Assembly: GCA_033030425.1 (NCBI GenBank) | Contig: JAUFSD010000024.1 | Span: 1,116,001-1,180,000, forward strand | Length of the DNA: 64,000 bases | Source: Verpa conica | Lineage: Eukaryota; Ascomycota; Pezizomycetes; Pezizales; Morchellaceae | Reading direction: 5' to 3' | In this document: piece after piece, positions 11,309-22,237 of the stretch | Position numbering within the stretch: position 1 is the stretch's first letter | How the letters are laid out: the number at the start of each line of letters is the position of its first letter | The notes under the pieces: generated by a model | The model's input: the letters and a program-made list of their open reading frames with translations, nothing else | The model's database searches: none | Told to the model about the DNA's origin: nothing | Translations under genes and position numbers: made by a program

Positions 11309-11926
11309 TTACCTCTTTTTATTCTTATGCCTCTTCTCTCTGGGGCCTATCTTCCTCATAGCCCGATGGAAAATTTGCTTCAAGATATCACGCTTTCGAC
11401 GTTTAGCGGCCTCAATCCCCGCATCATCCTCGCTATAGTACTCTAAGGGCGTATCACTAAACTCACTCTCCCCACTCTCCTCGGATACTTCACTTGTAGA
11501 GGAATAATGGGTATCAGAACCAGTCCTGACACTTTCACCACTGAGAAGCGAAAATGCAGCCGTTGACTGTAACGCCCAGCTCCTGGTTCTCTCATCCCAC
11601 CGATAGTCTGGGGAGTCTTCGAGAAGCCTATCAAGTTCTGCCCTGGTTAGGAGTACCCGGCGCGGAAGGCGGTTGCGAGTTGTGTCGGTAGTGGGTATAC
11701 GGGCGGGTCCGTCTGATCTAGACCCCTGCGGTTGTCCGGGAGTCACGACGGGACTCACGAGTGACATGCCGAGTGATCTCCGTCTGTGGATGTCTTGGAC
11801 TAGGAGCTCTACTGCATCACGGAGAGCGCTAGTGCTTGGTATATGTTCTGGAGAAGTATTTGGTGAGATAGTCGGTGGTTGCGCACGGTGGTTTGGTGTG
11901 ATAGGGTTCCTGCGAGGGTTTGCCAT
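11309..11926 (-). CDS. disordered, basic-tailed protein of unknown function
   Basis: A single open frame of 205 residues from the ATG at 11926 (MANPRRNPITPNH). An upstream in-frame ATG at 11968 would add 14 residues, but it lies only about 15 nt from the AT-repeat TATA, so I prefer the later one. The N-terminal third is Pro/Ser/Thr-rich. The middle carries LLTRAELDRLLEDSPDYRW then DERTRSW. The C-terminal third is acidic, then strongly basic (AAKRRKRD, PREKRHKNKKR), which looks like a nuclear localisation signal. No known domain. The PxYxW...TxSW patch recalls the end of the protein at 61319-63314. Confidence 0.5.
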   Translation of the reverse strand: MANPRRNPITPNHRAQPPTISPNTSPEHIPSTSALRDAVELLVQDIHRRRSLGMSLVSPVVTPGQPQGSRSDGPARIPTTDTTRNRLPRRVLLTRAELDRLLEDSPDYRWDERTRSWALQSTAAFSLLSGESVRTGSDTHYSSTSEVSEESGESEFSDTPLEYYSEDDAGIEAAKRRKRDILKQIFHRAMRKIGPREKRHKNKKR

Positions 11927-11982
11927 AGTTGGTACTATAGAAGGGTGATAACTGATGAGGTATATCATCGGCGAAGAGTTAT

Positions 11983-11996
11983 ATATATATATATAT
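11983..11996 (-). promoter_or_regulatory. (AT)n TATA-like element
   Basis: A 14-nt alternating AT run 57 to 70 nt upstream of the chosen ATG at 11926. It could serve as TATA box or be a simple repeat. Confidence 0.35.
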
Positions 11997-14028
11997 TCTG
12001 GAATGAAGTATTGTATTTCTAGTATAGTGTATCTTGTTTGTGTAGTTGGTGCTTGAAATGGTAATATAATTGGTGTAACTTGAAGTTTGATTCGTCACGG
12101 GCTGGTGCGCGTATTATCATCTTGTTTGTTGGTGTTTCATGTGCTCGCCTCTTGATAATCCTGTAAAGCGTTCGAAGACAAATATTGTTATTTGAGTTGA
12201 ATGTATTACGGGGATGATGACTTGGAACCATTTTAAGGGCTCGGCCGGATGATAGAAAAGTAGAGTATGGACAAAACCGGATGGAGGAGACTCCATGGGT
12301 CTAGAAAGTAGGGAGATGGATGGGTATTTAATTCGATTGTACTAAATGGAATGGGGACTTTCGGTGGGCGCTTTTTTATTTTTCGCAATAATTCTTTTTT
12401 ATGGTAGGAAAGCGTTTTCTTATAAGCTCATAAGACGTCAATGGGATTGAACTAGACAAGGTGAATACGGACGACGTGAACGAAACGGAAAAGGTCCTGG
12501 GCAGGGTTAAAGAATCAGCACCTAATGGAAATGAACACATGATTGAGTTAAACCCTAGAATGAAAAAAAAGTATACCTTCTAAGAGAGAAGCTGGAGTTA
12601 AATTTAAATGTTTCTTTACTTACGGAGTTAGTCCGAATACTCCAGCCGACAAGCTCCATGAACTCAGGATCAATTTATTTATTCATGTTTCTTTTTTTAT
12701 TTAGATATGATACATATACTCCCGGGAAGGAGATAAAAATCCCTAGAAATGTTTTTTAAAAAAAAAGAATAAAAAAGTGTCTCCCAGGGGCTGAACCGCG
12801 GACCGTTTCTCACTTGTCCCAGAATAAGTGCGACTAGGCTTCCCGGTATACCGGTAGGCCATCTTCACCTGAAAGATACAGTATCTTTTATACTTTTAAG
12901 GTGTGTGTGTTAAGGGGGGGCTCTCGGACTTTGCATTTCGTAGTATGGGTTGTAACTAGGTGCAAACGGTCTGGGAATCGCCGTTGAAGGACTTTTAGAT
13001 AGATCTTGGGGGTTGAATGCCTCTGGAATAAGTGTTGGCTTCTATACTCTTTCTCTATCAGGTCTTCATCTCATGAGTCTTTGTCGATTTTCACTTGTTT
13101 TTGCTCGTCTCGTTTTGGAGATTTCTTGCTGCTTGGAGATATTAGACAAGTTATTCTTTTTATCTTACCTCGTTTAATACGAAGACCTATATAGACACAT
13201 CTTATTCCCATTATCGTGTTAGGAAATGCTACTGTGGGCTTTAACTGTGACGTTATTGCTTTCTGCTAATCACGGGCGGTCACTCACTCGTCTGTATGGA
13301 TGACTAAGCATTTTTTATCACAAGAGTATTTTTTAAGATTCCCCAAGTACTTTTCATGTCTAGTGTTTACTTCTGATTTCTTTCTAGATACTCGCCGAGG
13401 TGTTCGTTATTGAGTGGTTTAATTGGCGGAATAAAATCAAGATTACCAAAATAAAGATAGATGATGGAGTGGCCTCAGCCAACGTGGGGTAAACTCCGCG
13501 ATCGATACCGTATATTCCATGGTAGTATTTATATATGTGTGGGTTTGTGCTTGACTGTATGACTATCTGGTACTCTTATAAGAAAGAAAATAGTGAGATA
13601 CTGTTTTGCGTCATAGATTCATACTCGGCAGGTTGTCATAGAGGTAACCCTAACCCTGCACATTGAGTTGATTATCATAAATAATTTACATATGTATCAG
13701 CTCCTTAGTATAGGAACAAGGATGTAAAGGTGTATGGTATTGCAGAGACTCTGGAAAATTTAATGAGGTTCTTAGCTTCTTTTTCAGTGACTTTGTCCAG
13801 GCAGGTCTCGTAAACTTATGATCCAAAGTGCCTGAAAATTCCAAAAATTATACTGTATGAGCGAGAAAGTGTCACTAAATACAGGAGGGGTAGTTTCACA
13901 TTGTACAAACAGCAAATCCTACGTTATTACTGGTGCGTATATCCGCCGTGCTAACCTCCCTTGAACACGTCCCAAAATTCCATTATAGCGCATACCTGTG
14001 AGCAGTTGACCCACCATATACAGTTATG
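11997..14028. other. gene-free spacer with a tRNA-like element
   Basis: AT-rich, no convincing coding frame. A 70-codon minus ORF at 12019-12231 has no domain. The one structured item is the tRNA-like block at 12771-12870, listed separately. Confidence 0.35.
12771..12870 (-). ncRNA. tRNA-like Pol III element (pseudo-tRNA or SINE head)
   Basis: On the minus strand TGGCCTACCGG resembles an A box (one base short). Some 53 nt later GGTTCAGCCCC resembles a B box, and the block ends in GGGAGACAC followed by T6, a Pol III stop. A stem of CACTT/AAGTG sits where an anticodon arm would be, but its loop has 10 nt and the 5' acceptor strand does not pair with GGGAGAC. The long variable-arm style suggests a Ser/Leu-type ancestor. 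It is most likely a degenerate tRNA or SINE head, not a working tRNA. Confidence 0.3.
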
Positions 14029-14928
14029 TTACAGATCAACATAGACCATCTCATGATCGGCAGAGCCGGGAACAGCTGATGTTTCTTGATCGGGGGTTTT
14101 CCAATCTTGCAGAACACCATTTCTTGCTATATCGAACATCTCGAGAATTTCTCGCTCTGCCTGAGTCAGATCATATTCCCTGTCGGAGGGATTCGTTTTT
14201 GGTGAACTCCCGTTGGGTTCGTCCATTTCCTCATCAACGAGATCAGATGTCTCATGCGAGCGGCTAGTCGGGGGTAAGCTACGTCTGGCCGATTTAGCAA
14301 CGTCCGCGGCACCTAGGGGAATCATGGTTAGTTTTGGTGTTTATGTGAGTGGGAGGATATGTCTTACCGGTAAAGGTTGTATCGACCGGATAGGTGGATC
14401 CATCTTTGTTGGGTAAAAAGGCGTTACTGATACCTTCCGGGTGAGTGCGAGGAGACCCTATATTCCTCCCAACGGCAGAACCCCTAATCGTAGATGTAGA
14501 TGAGATTCTAGGTGGAGCGGAATGGCATCTTTTCTTGAACTGCGCACGATAAAATTAATGTCGGTAATGTGAAAAGTGTTAACACTCCCGTACCTTGTTC
14601 TTGATGTGCTTGTAAAGATGATGGATTAAATCTCTTCTTCCTGCGGTAGTCTTCAAACATCCGTTCCATAAACATATTGGCGTTGTGGACTGGTTTGTAG
14701 AGATGTGTGCGGTATGTATATGAGTCTAGCATTAATCACATGTCAGCATCGTAGGTACATGAATCAACGGACAACACGGGCAGGGAGATGGATGGATACC
14801 TGCAAGTCGACAAGCTCGGAAAACCCAGCCCGACACGACTTCCACATGCAAGGATTGGGGGCTGGTGGCGCTAGGGGAGTTTGTGTGCTCGGGCACTGTA
14901 TCGATGGCTCTGATACGGGAGATGACAT
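14029..14928 (-). CDS. tandem C2H2 zinc-finger protein
   Basis: Four exons: 14928-14800, 14725-14594, 14539-14368 and 14312-14029, with introns of 74, 54, 55 nt; 238 residues. Finger 1 is C-MWKS-C-x12-H-IHTA-H and is completed only by splicing exon 1 to exon 2. Finger 2, in exon 2, is C-LWNG-C-x12-H-LYK-H. The C-x4-C spacing with a Trp inside (CMWKSC, CLWNGC) recalls the ZIC/GLI/AEBP2-type finger pair. The rest is Ser/Pro-rich with an acidic C-terminal tail (SDREYDLTQAEREILEMFDI). A nuclear DNA-binding regulator is likely. Phase agrees at all three junctions, and correct finger spacing appears only in the spliced product, which supports the model. The ATG chosen is the first after an in-frame stop; an upstream non-coding exon is possible. 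Confidence 0.7.
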
Positions 14929-15104
14929 TGGTCCTGCTTCCACGAGATGTAGCTCCAAGAGAAACTAGAGGATTTCTGAGACCGTAGAAACACGTACAGA
15001 TGTAACGAGATTAATACAAGCAACCAAGATAGAACTGAAGTATGGACCTGTGATGTGGGCGGGGGGACTCTTTGTGATGTGGACAAGGTAGGTCTACAAG
15101 CCAC

Positions 15105-15112
15105 GTATATAG
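15105..15112 (-). promoter_or_regulatory. TATA-like element of the C2H2 gene
   Basis: CTATATAC on the minus strand, about 180 nt upstream of the ATG at 14928. The distance requires a leader of about 150 nt, normal for fungi. Confidence 0.3.
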
Positions 15113-17249
15113 TATGTTTGACGAAAGCAACTAAAACCGCGTGAAAAAGATGACGACATTTACCCGCCCAACATTTGCTGTAGGGCGGGGTGAGTACTAG
15201 GGAGTGACATCTTGGCGCAATTTAGTCCCTATACTTCCTCTAACAGACTCCTGTCCGGTAATAATAGATACTAGCGCCGGAATAATATACCTTTGGCTCG
15301 TAAAGGCACGAAATTAACTGAGAAGACAAGTTACCTGAAGCACCTTTTCGTAAAATAAAGTTATAGGTATTGGCCAAAGGGTCATGGTAAATCAACGGTT
15401 CCCTACAAATAGTAGAGGGTTCTATGGAATTTGTTTATTACTTATCGTGATGCTTGGCATTACAACGGCTAGACGAGTTACTTACAAACTAGTCCACCTT
15501 GGCGAATCATGAAAAGAAATAATTCGCCGAATAAAACCTAAAGCAGTATATGAGTATTGAGCAAGAAAGGTAGCCTAACTTTACCCGAGAATCAGCAAAT
15601 AACAAAAAATCTTACTACAGGGTATATAATTCTCCTAAAGGAACAGGGGGAAACAAACATAGAACATATTAGTAGGAGGGTTGCGAGAGGTTCACTAGCG
15701 TACAGTTGCTATTATTTCCTTCCCAACCTAAGAAAAGCCCTAGATTAAAAAATAATGCCATCACTATCCAAGTTTGGGTTGATAATTTCACCTATAATTG
15801 CGGTTAGGTTTCCACATTCACGGTACAACACCAATCCCGATAATTACTGGAGAAGGCAATGATGGCGGGAATCCCGGGGGAATCTTTACTACTCTTATCA
15901 GTATGATCTGGGTAGGCTCTGCAGCCGTACCGGGAAACCTCATGCAAGTATGAATAACGTCATCCGGTGAGGGGACTGGCCAACCACTAAATTGGGAGAA
16001 GTAGCGAATTCCATTAGCCACTAAGACGAGATGTATATATTGGCGGTGGGCCCGGGGGTTTCTGGTAGGGCTAGGTTTAATGTACTTATGGGTACTATGT
16101 AGCAGTAGAAGGTCTACTATAACTGATTTCGACTAGATTATATGCTTTCATTGCACATTTTGTCCTAGGAGCCGATGCTTTGGGATTACCGGATGCTGGC
16201 AAGGGTAGTGGTAGTGTGGGATGCATAAGTGATTTTTATAAGCTCCCCGGAAAGTTTTAGCTCAATATCTTTTTACAACGATAGCTATTCAAATCGGTCA
16301 TCCCGACTTGCTGTTAAATCTAGGAAAGAAAATGATATATTCCCCCGATATAAACCGGTAGAAGGCGGGGATTAGATGCCTTTTGGTCTGAGAGGTTTCG
16401 ATAGTGTCTGGTTAATACCCCTCAGATTCGTGATTAGCAATAATCCGAGGATAAACAGCTTCACCAATAGCGATTAGTTTGGGAGGCAATTAAAGCGGCG
16501 GCTAAAGAACCATAGAAAACCTAATTAGCTATGTAAGACTGAAATTAGAATAGGTATTGCCTACTAGTAGAGGACCCCTAGATGGGTACACTTAGCTTGC
16601 AGAAAACGTCCAGTATTTCTGCACCGGTATTACAGCTTCTCAGCGTGTAGCACCAGGCTCAGGCACTATTAGCTTGGCATCCAGGGTATAAGCCCTATAC
16701 GTTACCCTCCTTGAATAGCCTTTTCCAGTGCATGATTTAACCGTGTAATAATAACCAACCAATTGCATTTGATGTTAACTTTTTTAATATGGAAAGGCAG
16801 AGCCTTGATATAATTGGATGTATTTTCGTTGGCTGCTATATCCTTTCAATGTATTCTGTGGACGTAGGGCCTTTGTTTTGGTGTCTCTTATCCGTGGACA
16901 AGATCAGGTACCTGGGGAAGTGGAGGCGGCTCTCAGCCATGATTCAAGGACGGTACGTCAGGGAAACTACTTTTAACGGTATTCAACTGGATCAGCCTCT
17001 TGTGTGATCTGGGCGTACTCAATTAATTTTCAACTGGGGTTTGAGTGGGGTACGGTAACTTGAGATGAACTTACTTTGGTAATTACCTACATAGAAATTT
17101 CTAGAAATATCAAGAATGATTTTTTTAGCATTGAATAGACCTATGATCCTGTCAGGCGCCTTAGAAACTTATCATCCAGGGATCTCTAATCAGCATACAT
17201 CGTATACAAAGGGCCATGGGCACCACAACTTAGGTCAACCATCATAATT
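15113..17249. other. gene-free spacer
   Basis: Only scattered ORFs under 75 codons, on both strands, none recognisable. No clear terminal repeats found. It merges into the decayed ORF that starts near 17250. Confidence 0.35.
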
Positions 17250-18255
17250 ACACAAGATAAAATACCAGAAGGATTTGAAGCTCGTTCTTCTCATGAAGAT
17301 CGCGTCGATGAGATGGACCACCAAGTTGAACTTGAGAGTGTAGATATTGAGATATTCCTAGAGGAAATGTAGCCTGTAGCACCTCTACCATGGGAGTTTT
17401 GCGTTCCACTGGCTACACTCCCTAGGTCAGGACTGATATGGAAGGTTCCGGTAAGTCGGCCTTCACTTTCGATGGATGAGATCGGATGGCAACTCGCTGC
17501 TTGTCGGGATAGAGAATATAAAGTAGTAGGTCATAACCACACGGATCCTCCGGGTATTGTAGTATGAATAGAAGAACCAGTAGCTACAGCTGTTGATGAG
17601 ACAGCTAGCGGACTAAAGTGGCTTAAATCCGGAGTTAATAGGGATTATCTCTTTTTGGAAAGTGAAATAACCTGCCGGAGAGTAGATATGAATAGAGGTG
17701 TGTTAATAAGCCTGCCCTTCAGTTCTCTATATTCTCGCCTGGTGGTACTGAAGAAAGAGTATTCGTATATGATGCGACATAGATTGGCCAATGTGTCTAG
17801 AGTGAGTCCAGGGTATAGTGTGTGTAGCTACCCTCACAGTCTTTCTATTAGATTGGTCAGCTTATGTTCATACCGGAGTCTCTATACTCTGGAGAGTGTG
17901 AATTTTAGGTACTTGCTGCGCCTAGATTGTTTTATATCTCGGCCCTTGATAGGTACACACCATAGCAATCATAAGATGAGTCAATCCCCCCAGAAGGATA
18001 TCTAGTTTTAGCCGCGGGAATCTGTTTAGATCTGTATACCCGTATACTATTCGAGACGTTTTGTTAGAGTGTCCAATTGTAGTAATCTGGTATAACGGAT
18101 GTGATATTCAGGGGAATTTGAAAGAAATAAATCAATCCTTTCACGCTCATAAAAGGTTAATACGACTATATAACCACAAAGGGTGGGATTTAGGAGTTGC
18201 CCATTCTTCTCATACTAGTTGGAGAATTTTGGAGCAGACTGTGCAAGGCTTCTAG
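17250..18255 (+). pseudogene. decayed long ORF, unidentified
   Basis: From 17250 one plus-strand frame stays readable to the TAG at 18003, broken only by TAG at 17370 and TGA at 17565. It includes EDRVDEMDHQVELESVDIEI, PVAPLPWEFCVPLATLPRSG, DEIGWQLAACRDREYKVVG, VDETASGLKWLKSG and, after 17655, a 116-codon open stretch. A further open stretch at 18061-18255 (WDLGVAHSSHTSWRILEQTV) is in another frame. This is a coding region with stops and at least one frameshift, so probably an old transposon or gene relic. I do not recognise the family. Confidence 0.4.
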
Positions 18256-18414
18256 CCCCTAGTGATCTCAGCTCGTCGATTGTGAATGAATATGTGAATG
18301 GAGGCTTCATATTATACGTTGATCTAAGAACACAATAGTAATACAGCATCCCCAGGCGCCGGAATGTACTCGACAAGAGTTATGCCTACTGTTTTCTCTC
18401 GTCAGAAACTACTC

Positions 18415-19029
18415 TTACAGCTTATGTCTGAACGTGTCCACAGCCTTGGCACCCGTGCTGGTCTCAAACCACATCTTCCTTCCTCCTACTTCCACCTCTG
18501 GTTCTTCATCCTCCATTTTTACCTTAGTGACTTTGTGGTCATCATCTTCATACGGAGGATTCAACTCTCCCGCAGACGTTGGTAATGATGAATGTCGCTG
18601 CTTACCCATCCAAACCCTACTCCTACTCAGCCGCTGTGTAGCTTCACCCATCTCTCGTGAATATTCGTCAGTGCTGGGCTCTGAATGCCCCCGTTGGTAA
18701 AGATGTGGGTTTACTCTCTCGAGGAATTGACCTTCCCACAGGGCACGCATTCTCTCTTCAAGGATGGAATTGTGAGCCACCAGCGGGTCGGCGGTAGAGG
18801 GCCTATCCCGAGGTACCTTCTTCTCACTAGACGAGGTTCTCCAACACGTGAAACAAGGGCCACGAAGTAGTGCAGTGTTAAATGGTGTTATTTTGTGTTT
18901 GCACTCTAATTCTTCTCTACCGAGATTTATAGGGTACACAGGGCACTTACAACGAGATATAATGTGCTCCTCCTGCGTTGAAGAGTTGCATACGCTGCAT
19001 TGGATCATTAATTCCCGATAGATACACAT
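18415..19029 (-). CDS. Cys-rich orphan protein, probable zinc binder
   Basis: An unspliced frame of 204 residues from the ATG at 19029; an upstream extension begins only with TTG. The first 80 residues hold paired cysteines: CSVC, CKC, ECKH and CFTC, spaced so that C-x2-C...C-x-C...C-x-H...C-x2-C could bind zinc. The remainder is polar, with SRVWMGKQRHSSLPTSAGEL and the acidic VKMEDEEPEVEVGG near the end. No known domain. It could also be the 3' exon of a longer gene, because a splice-like region lies upstream. Confidence 0.45.
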   Translation of the reverse strand: MCIYRELMIQCSVCNSSTQEEHIISRCKCPVYPINLGREELECKHKITPFNTALLRGPCFTCWRTSSSEKKVPRDRPSTADPLVAHNSILEERMRALWEGQFLERVNPHLYQRGHSEPSTDEYSREMGEATQRLSRSRVWMGKQRHSSLPTSAGELNPPYEDDDHKVTKVKMEDEEPEVEVGGRKMWFETSTGAKAVDTFRHKL

Positions 19030-20351
19030 GATTCCAGAGGATATGGCTAATGATGTTCGGAAAGGCAAAGATGTAAGAGTTTATGGGTCTGGGATTCGGG
19101 GTGAATATTTTGTGTTGGAGTTATTAGGGGTTTGTGGGTAGAAAGCATGCATGCTATGGTGGCTGTCGTAAATATAAATATCTGTCTTCGTCTAAAAGTC
19201 TGTATACGTAACCACTTAGAAAATCCTCGTTGGTCAAAAATACTCAAATTTCTATCTTAATTCCATTCATTTCCTGAATCAATTACAAGATTAGTTTATC
19301 ACATGGTCGATTGATTGATATGAGCCGGGAAACGTTTTGTTTTGAAACTTATTAAAGTTGATGCAAGAGACTGCATACAAAGGTTGGGATGTAACCCACG
19401 GAAAAGGAGAAAACCATCGATGCCACCCAACCACAGCACCAGAGAACCTCACTCACAGTAGATTTAACTTATGGATATAGGGGATAAAGAAGATTTGACA
19501 AATCAGTTTTACAAACGCGAGAACACTAATCGAGTGATATAGCATGACCCAAAATCGACCCAACGAATGAAATACGTAATAGACTCCAAGGTGACAGAGA
19601 ATTAAATAGGTCGATCCGAGCTATAGCAGAAATACAAATATAACTCTACGGAGAGCTGATAATACATGGAGAAGAGAATCTCATGCATCTAGGATCTTAG
19701 CATTGGGGTATAGGACAGATTACCCTCCTCCACCCGTGATGTGGATGTGAAGTTAACTTCTTTTACAAAGGCTTTCACGGTAGCCAGCCACCTCTTAATG
19801 TTTTAGCCTATTCAGTGATCTAAAATGGCGGAATCTATAGCTATCAAAAAAGATTTGTAAATAGTCAGCTCGCTTAATTATATGTAGTTATAGATACGAT
19901 TAATTTCCGCAAATGAAATACAGCAGATATTTCAAGAGGTCAGACACTGCATGAGGTTATAGTACGGTAGAGAGCTATGGCACTTATCTATAAAAAGGGG
20001 AATGTATTCAGAGAGTATCTCGGTTGTCTACTTCTCTTATAGATGATCCGGGCGTTTGATGAGAGGTCTCTGGATATGGATTGTGTGTTTACCTCTTGCG
20101 GAGATTGTATTCAGGGTACCAAGTGAAGACATGAAAGGGTAGACGAGTCATATTAAAAACGAGATAATAGGGGAAAATTCATTATCTACTAAAATTAATA
20201 TACAAATGATAGAGGAGCACGATGTGGAACGAACGATGAAAGAAGTACGAGGAGAAGGAAGAATGAGAAGACGATTGATGAAATAGATAGCATTAGTTAA
20301 GTCTGAGAGGTAGAATCTATTATAAAATTTTATTCCTATTCGAAAAAAGGC
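19030..20351. other. gene-free spacer
   Basis: No ORF above 70 codons with coding character. AT-rich, leading into the 65-bp tandem repeats. Confidence 0.35.
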
Positions 20352-20610
20352 GGCATCAGCAAAATGTGAGAGGCAGAACGCATCACAATCATTCATCACT
20401 TGCCTATAACCGATTGGCATCAGTAAGATGTGAGAGGCAGAACGCATCACAATCTTTCATCCTTTGCCATATAACCAACTAGCATCAGTAAGATGTGAGA
20501 GGCAGAACGCATCACAGTCTTTCATCCTTTGCCTTGTAACCCATATAAACAAATGGCATCAGTTAACTGTGAGACGCAGAACGCATCCCACAAGTTTTCA
20601 TCATTTGCCC
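20352..20610. repeat. tandem repeat, four units of about 65 bp
   Basis: Units begin near 20352, 20416, 20481 and 20555 with GGCATCAG. They share GTGAGAGGCAGAACGCATC and a TTCATC(C/A)TTTGCC end. Units are 64, 65 and 74 bp, and the last is the most diverged. No coding frame runs through them. Confidence 0.85.
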
Positions 20611-20650
20611 GAACAAGCCAACCCACATTAGATATTAATTATTACATGAA

Positions 20651-20925
20651 AGACATTACTACTACTACTACTATTACTATTACTATTACTATTACTACTT
20701 TATTATTAATTTTTTTTTTCGTATTTTTTTGGTTTTTTTTTTCTTTTTTTTTTCTTTTTTTTTTCTTTATATTTTTCTATATTTTTCTATATTTCTTTTT
20801 TTTTTTTATTTTTTTATATTTGATATTTTTTATATTTTTTTTTTTTTTTATTTTTTTTTATTTTTTATTTTATTTTTTATTTTTTTATTTTTTTTTTATT
20901 TTTTTCGTACTTTTTTTTTATTCCG
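20651..20925. repeat. ACT/ATT microsatellite followed by T tract
   Basis: An (ACT)n/(ATTACT)n run to about 20699 is followed by roughly 215 nt of nearly pure T, with only occasional A, C or G, on the plus strand. The right end of the T tract overlaps the lysine-rich C terminus of the minus-strand membrane-protein gene. Confidence 0.85.
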
Positions 20926-21932
20926 AATTCCCTCTTCAACTACCCCACTTATTGATTCCTTGTCAACTGGGACCAGCTGAATCTCGGACATGATAATCAC
21001 ATCATGTTCCGGGACCACCAGTTCAAGTTCCGATATGACTATCACGTCATTTGTCGGAACCACCAGTTCAGGCTCCGGTACGATAATCACATCGATAACC
21101 GGAGCCACCAGTTCAAGCTCTATACAGAGCCGAGATCTGGGTATCTCAATAATTGGGATAATCCCCCCCGACGGCTTCCCGGACGGGGGGTATTTTGGAG
21201 CAACCGGCATGATAATCACATCAACTGCCGGCACCCTCCTGATTAAGGTCCCCGTGACCTTGGAATCAAGAGGGTTGACTCTGGGACCAGTTCCACGACC
21301 AGAGCTCAAACGAGCTGCTGGTTGCGATTGCTGAGATGCCCTAGTAACAACATAGGGCATCTGGTAGAATTCCTTGCCGTACCCACGAGCGGAATAAATC
21401 CCCTCGCAGGTAGGCTTGAATTCCGGAATTTTCTCATCAGGACCGCAGCAAGCTACGGTCTGACAGTACTGGTTCCACAGGAGCTTAATAGCCTCCTGAT
21501 TTGTTGTTGCACAGAGATGTCTACTCTCAACCGGTAGACGGCGGTAGATGTACACTGGCTCGGACGTGCATAGACGAGCCAGTGATTTCCTAGAATCCAA
21601 CAGTTAGCTTCCGTTATGATGAGACAGATAAGAACAGCGGGTGACGGAGATGAAAAAGAGTGAGGAAACAAGCGGGAAAGAGGAAAAGATGGATATCATT
21701 AGGGGAAGATAGGAAGCAGTAGGGGATGATGGAAAACACCAGGATACGATGGGAAATAGGAAATGAGAGGAGAATCAGAAGGAAAGACACGAATCATTTT
21801 AACTCACGAGACCCAGTGAAAACCGGCGAGGAGTATCATCATGAGGCCGAAGCCTATCGAAAGTGCTGCGAAAACCAATCTACATACGACCACAATCGCA
21901 GTAGATGGTGAGAGGCCAGTACCAGAAGACAT
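20896..21932 (-). CDS. N-terminally anchored membrane protein with C-terminal 15-residue repeats
   Basis: Exons 21932-21808 and 21589-20896, with an intron of 218 nt (GTGAGT donor, GCTAAC branch, TTCTAG acceptor); 272 residues. Exon 1 encodes a signal-anchor: a short polar start, then a hydrophobic run from AIVVVCRLVFAAL to GLMMILLAG. The following domain has several cysteines (LARLC, ESRHLC, NQYCQTVACCG, PTCEG). Near the C terminus a unit like ELVVPxxDVIIxxE repeats three to four times. The product ends RNKKKVRKK inside the T tract. A TATA box and CT-rich stretch precede the ATG. A type II membrane or secreted protein is likely, function unknown. Splice phase is consistent, and neither exon alone makes sense of the frame. 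Confidence 0.6.
20971..21120. repeat. 45-bp intragenic minisatellite
   Basis: Units start at about 20971, 21015, 21060 and 21105 (CCACCAGTTCA...). The period of about 45 bp keeps the minus-strand frame and yields the 15-residue protein repeat. Copies are diverged but clearly related. Confidence 0.75.
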
Positions 21933-22025
21933 AATCGTTTTTTTATCGTTGTTCATTGTAATCATTGTATGTAATTATTTTTGAATGAGGAGAAGAAGAA
22001 GAGGGGGAAGGGGGGAGAAAGAGAG

Positions 22026-22033
22026 GTTATATA
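22026..22033 (-). promoter_or_regulatory. TATA box of the membrane-protein gene
   Basis: TATATAAC on the minus strand lies about 95 nt upstream of the ATG at 21932 and is followed by a pyrimidine-rich stretch (CT tracts at 22022-21985), a common fungal core-promoter layout. Confidence 0.5.
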
Positions 22034-22237
22034 CTACTTGTGTGCGGACTTGGTTGTTGTGACAACCAGGAACGACCTCTTTGGCCGGAGAAACAAGCAA
22101 CAACAGAAATAATCTCACGACAGCTGGGAATACTTCCCTTTCGTTCCGGATATCTCCATGGTGATGGCCATCAGTTCTATCATCAAGCAACCATTCTACC
22201 ACACTGATTGTGGAGATATTATCCTAAGCAACGTATT

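Noticed and set aside
14508..14732. Minus ORF MLDSYTYRTHLYKPVH... as exon of the zinc-finger gene
   Set aside because: The alternative frame completes two C2H2 fingers with exact spacing and splices in phase; this one does not.
20529..20993. Phe-rich plus-strand ORF of 154 codons
   Set aside because: Translation of the T tract.
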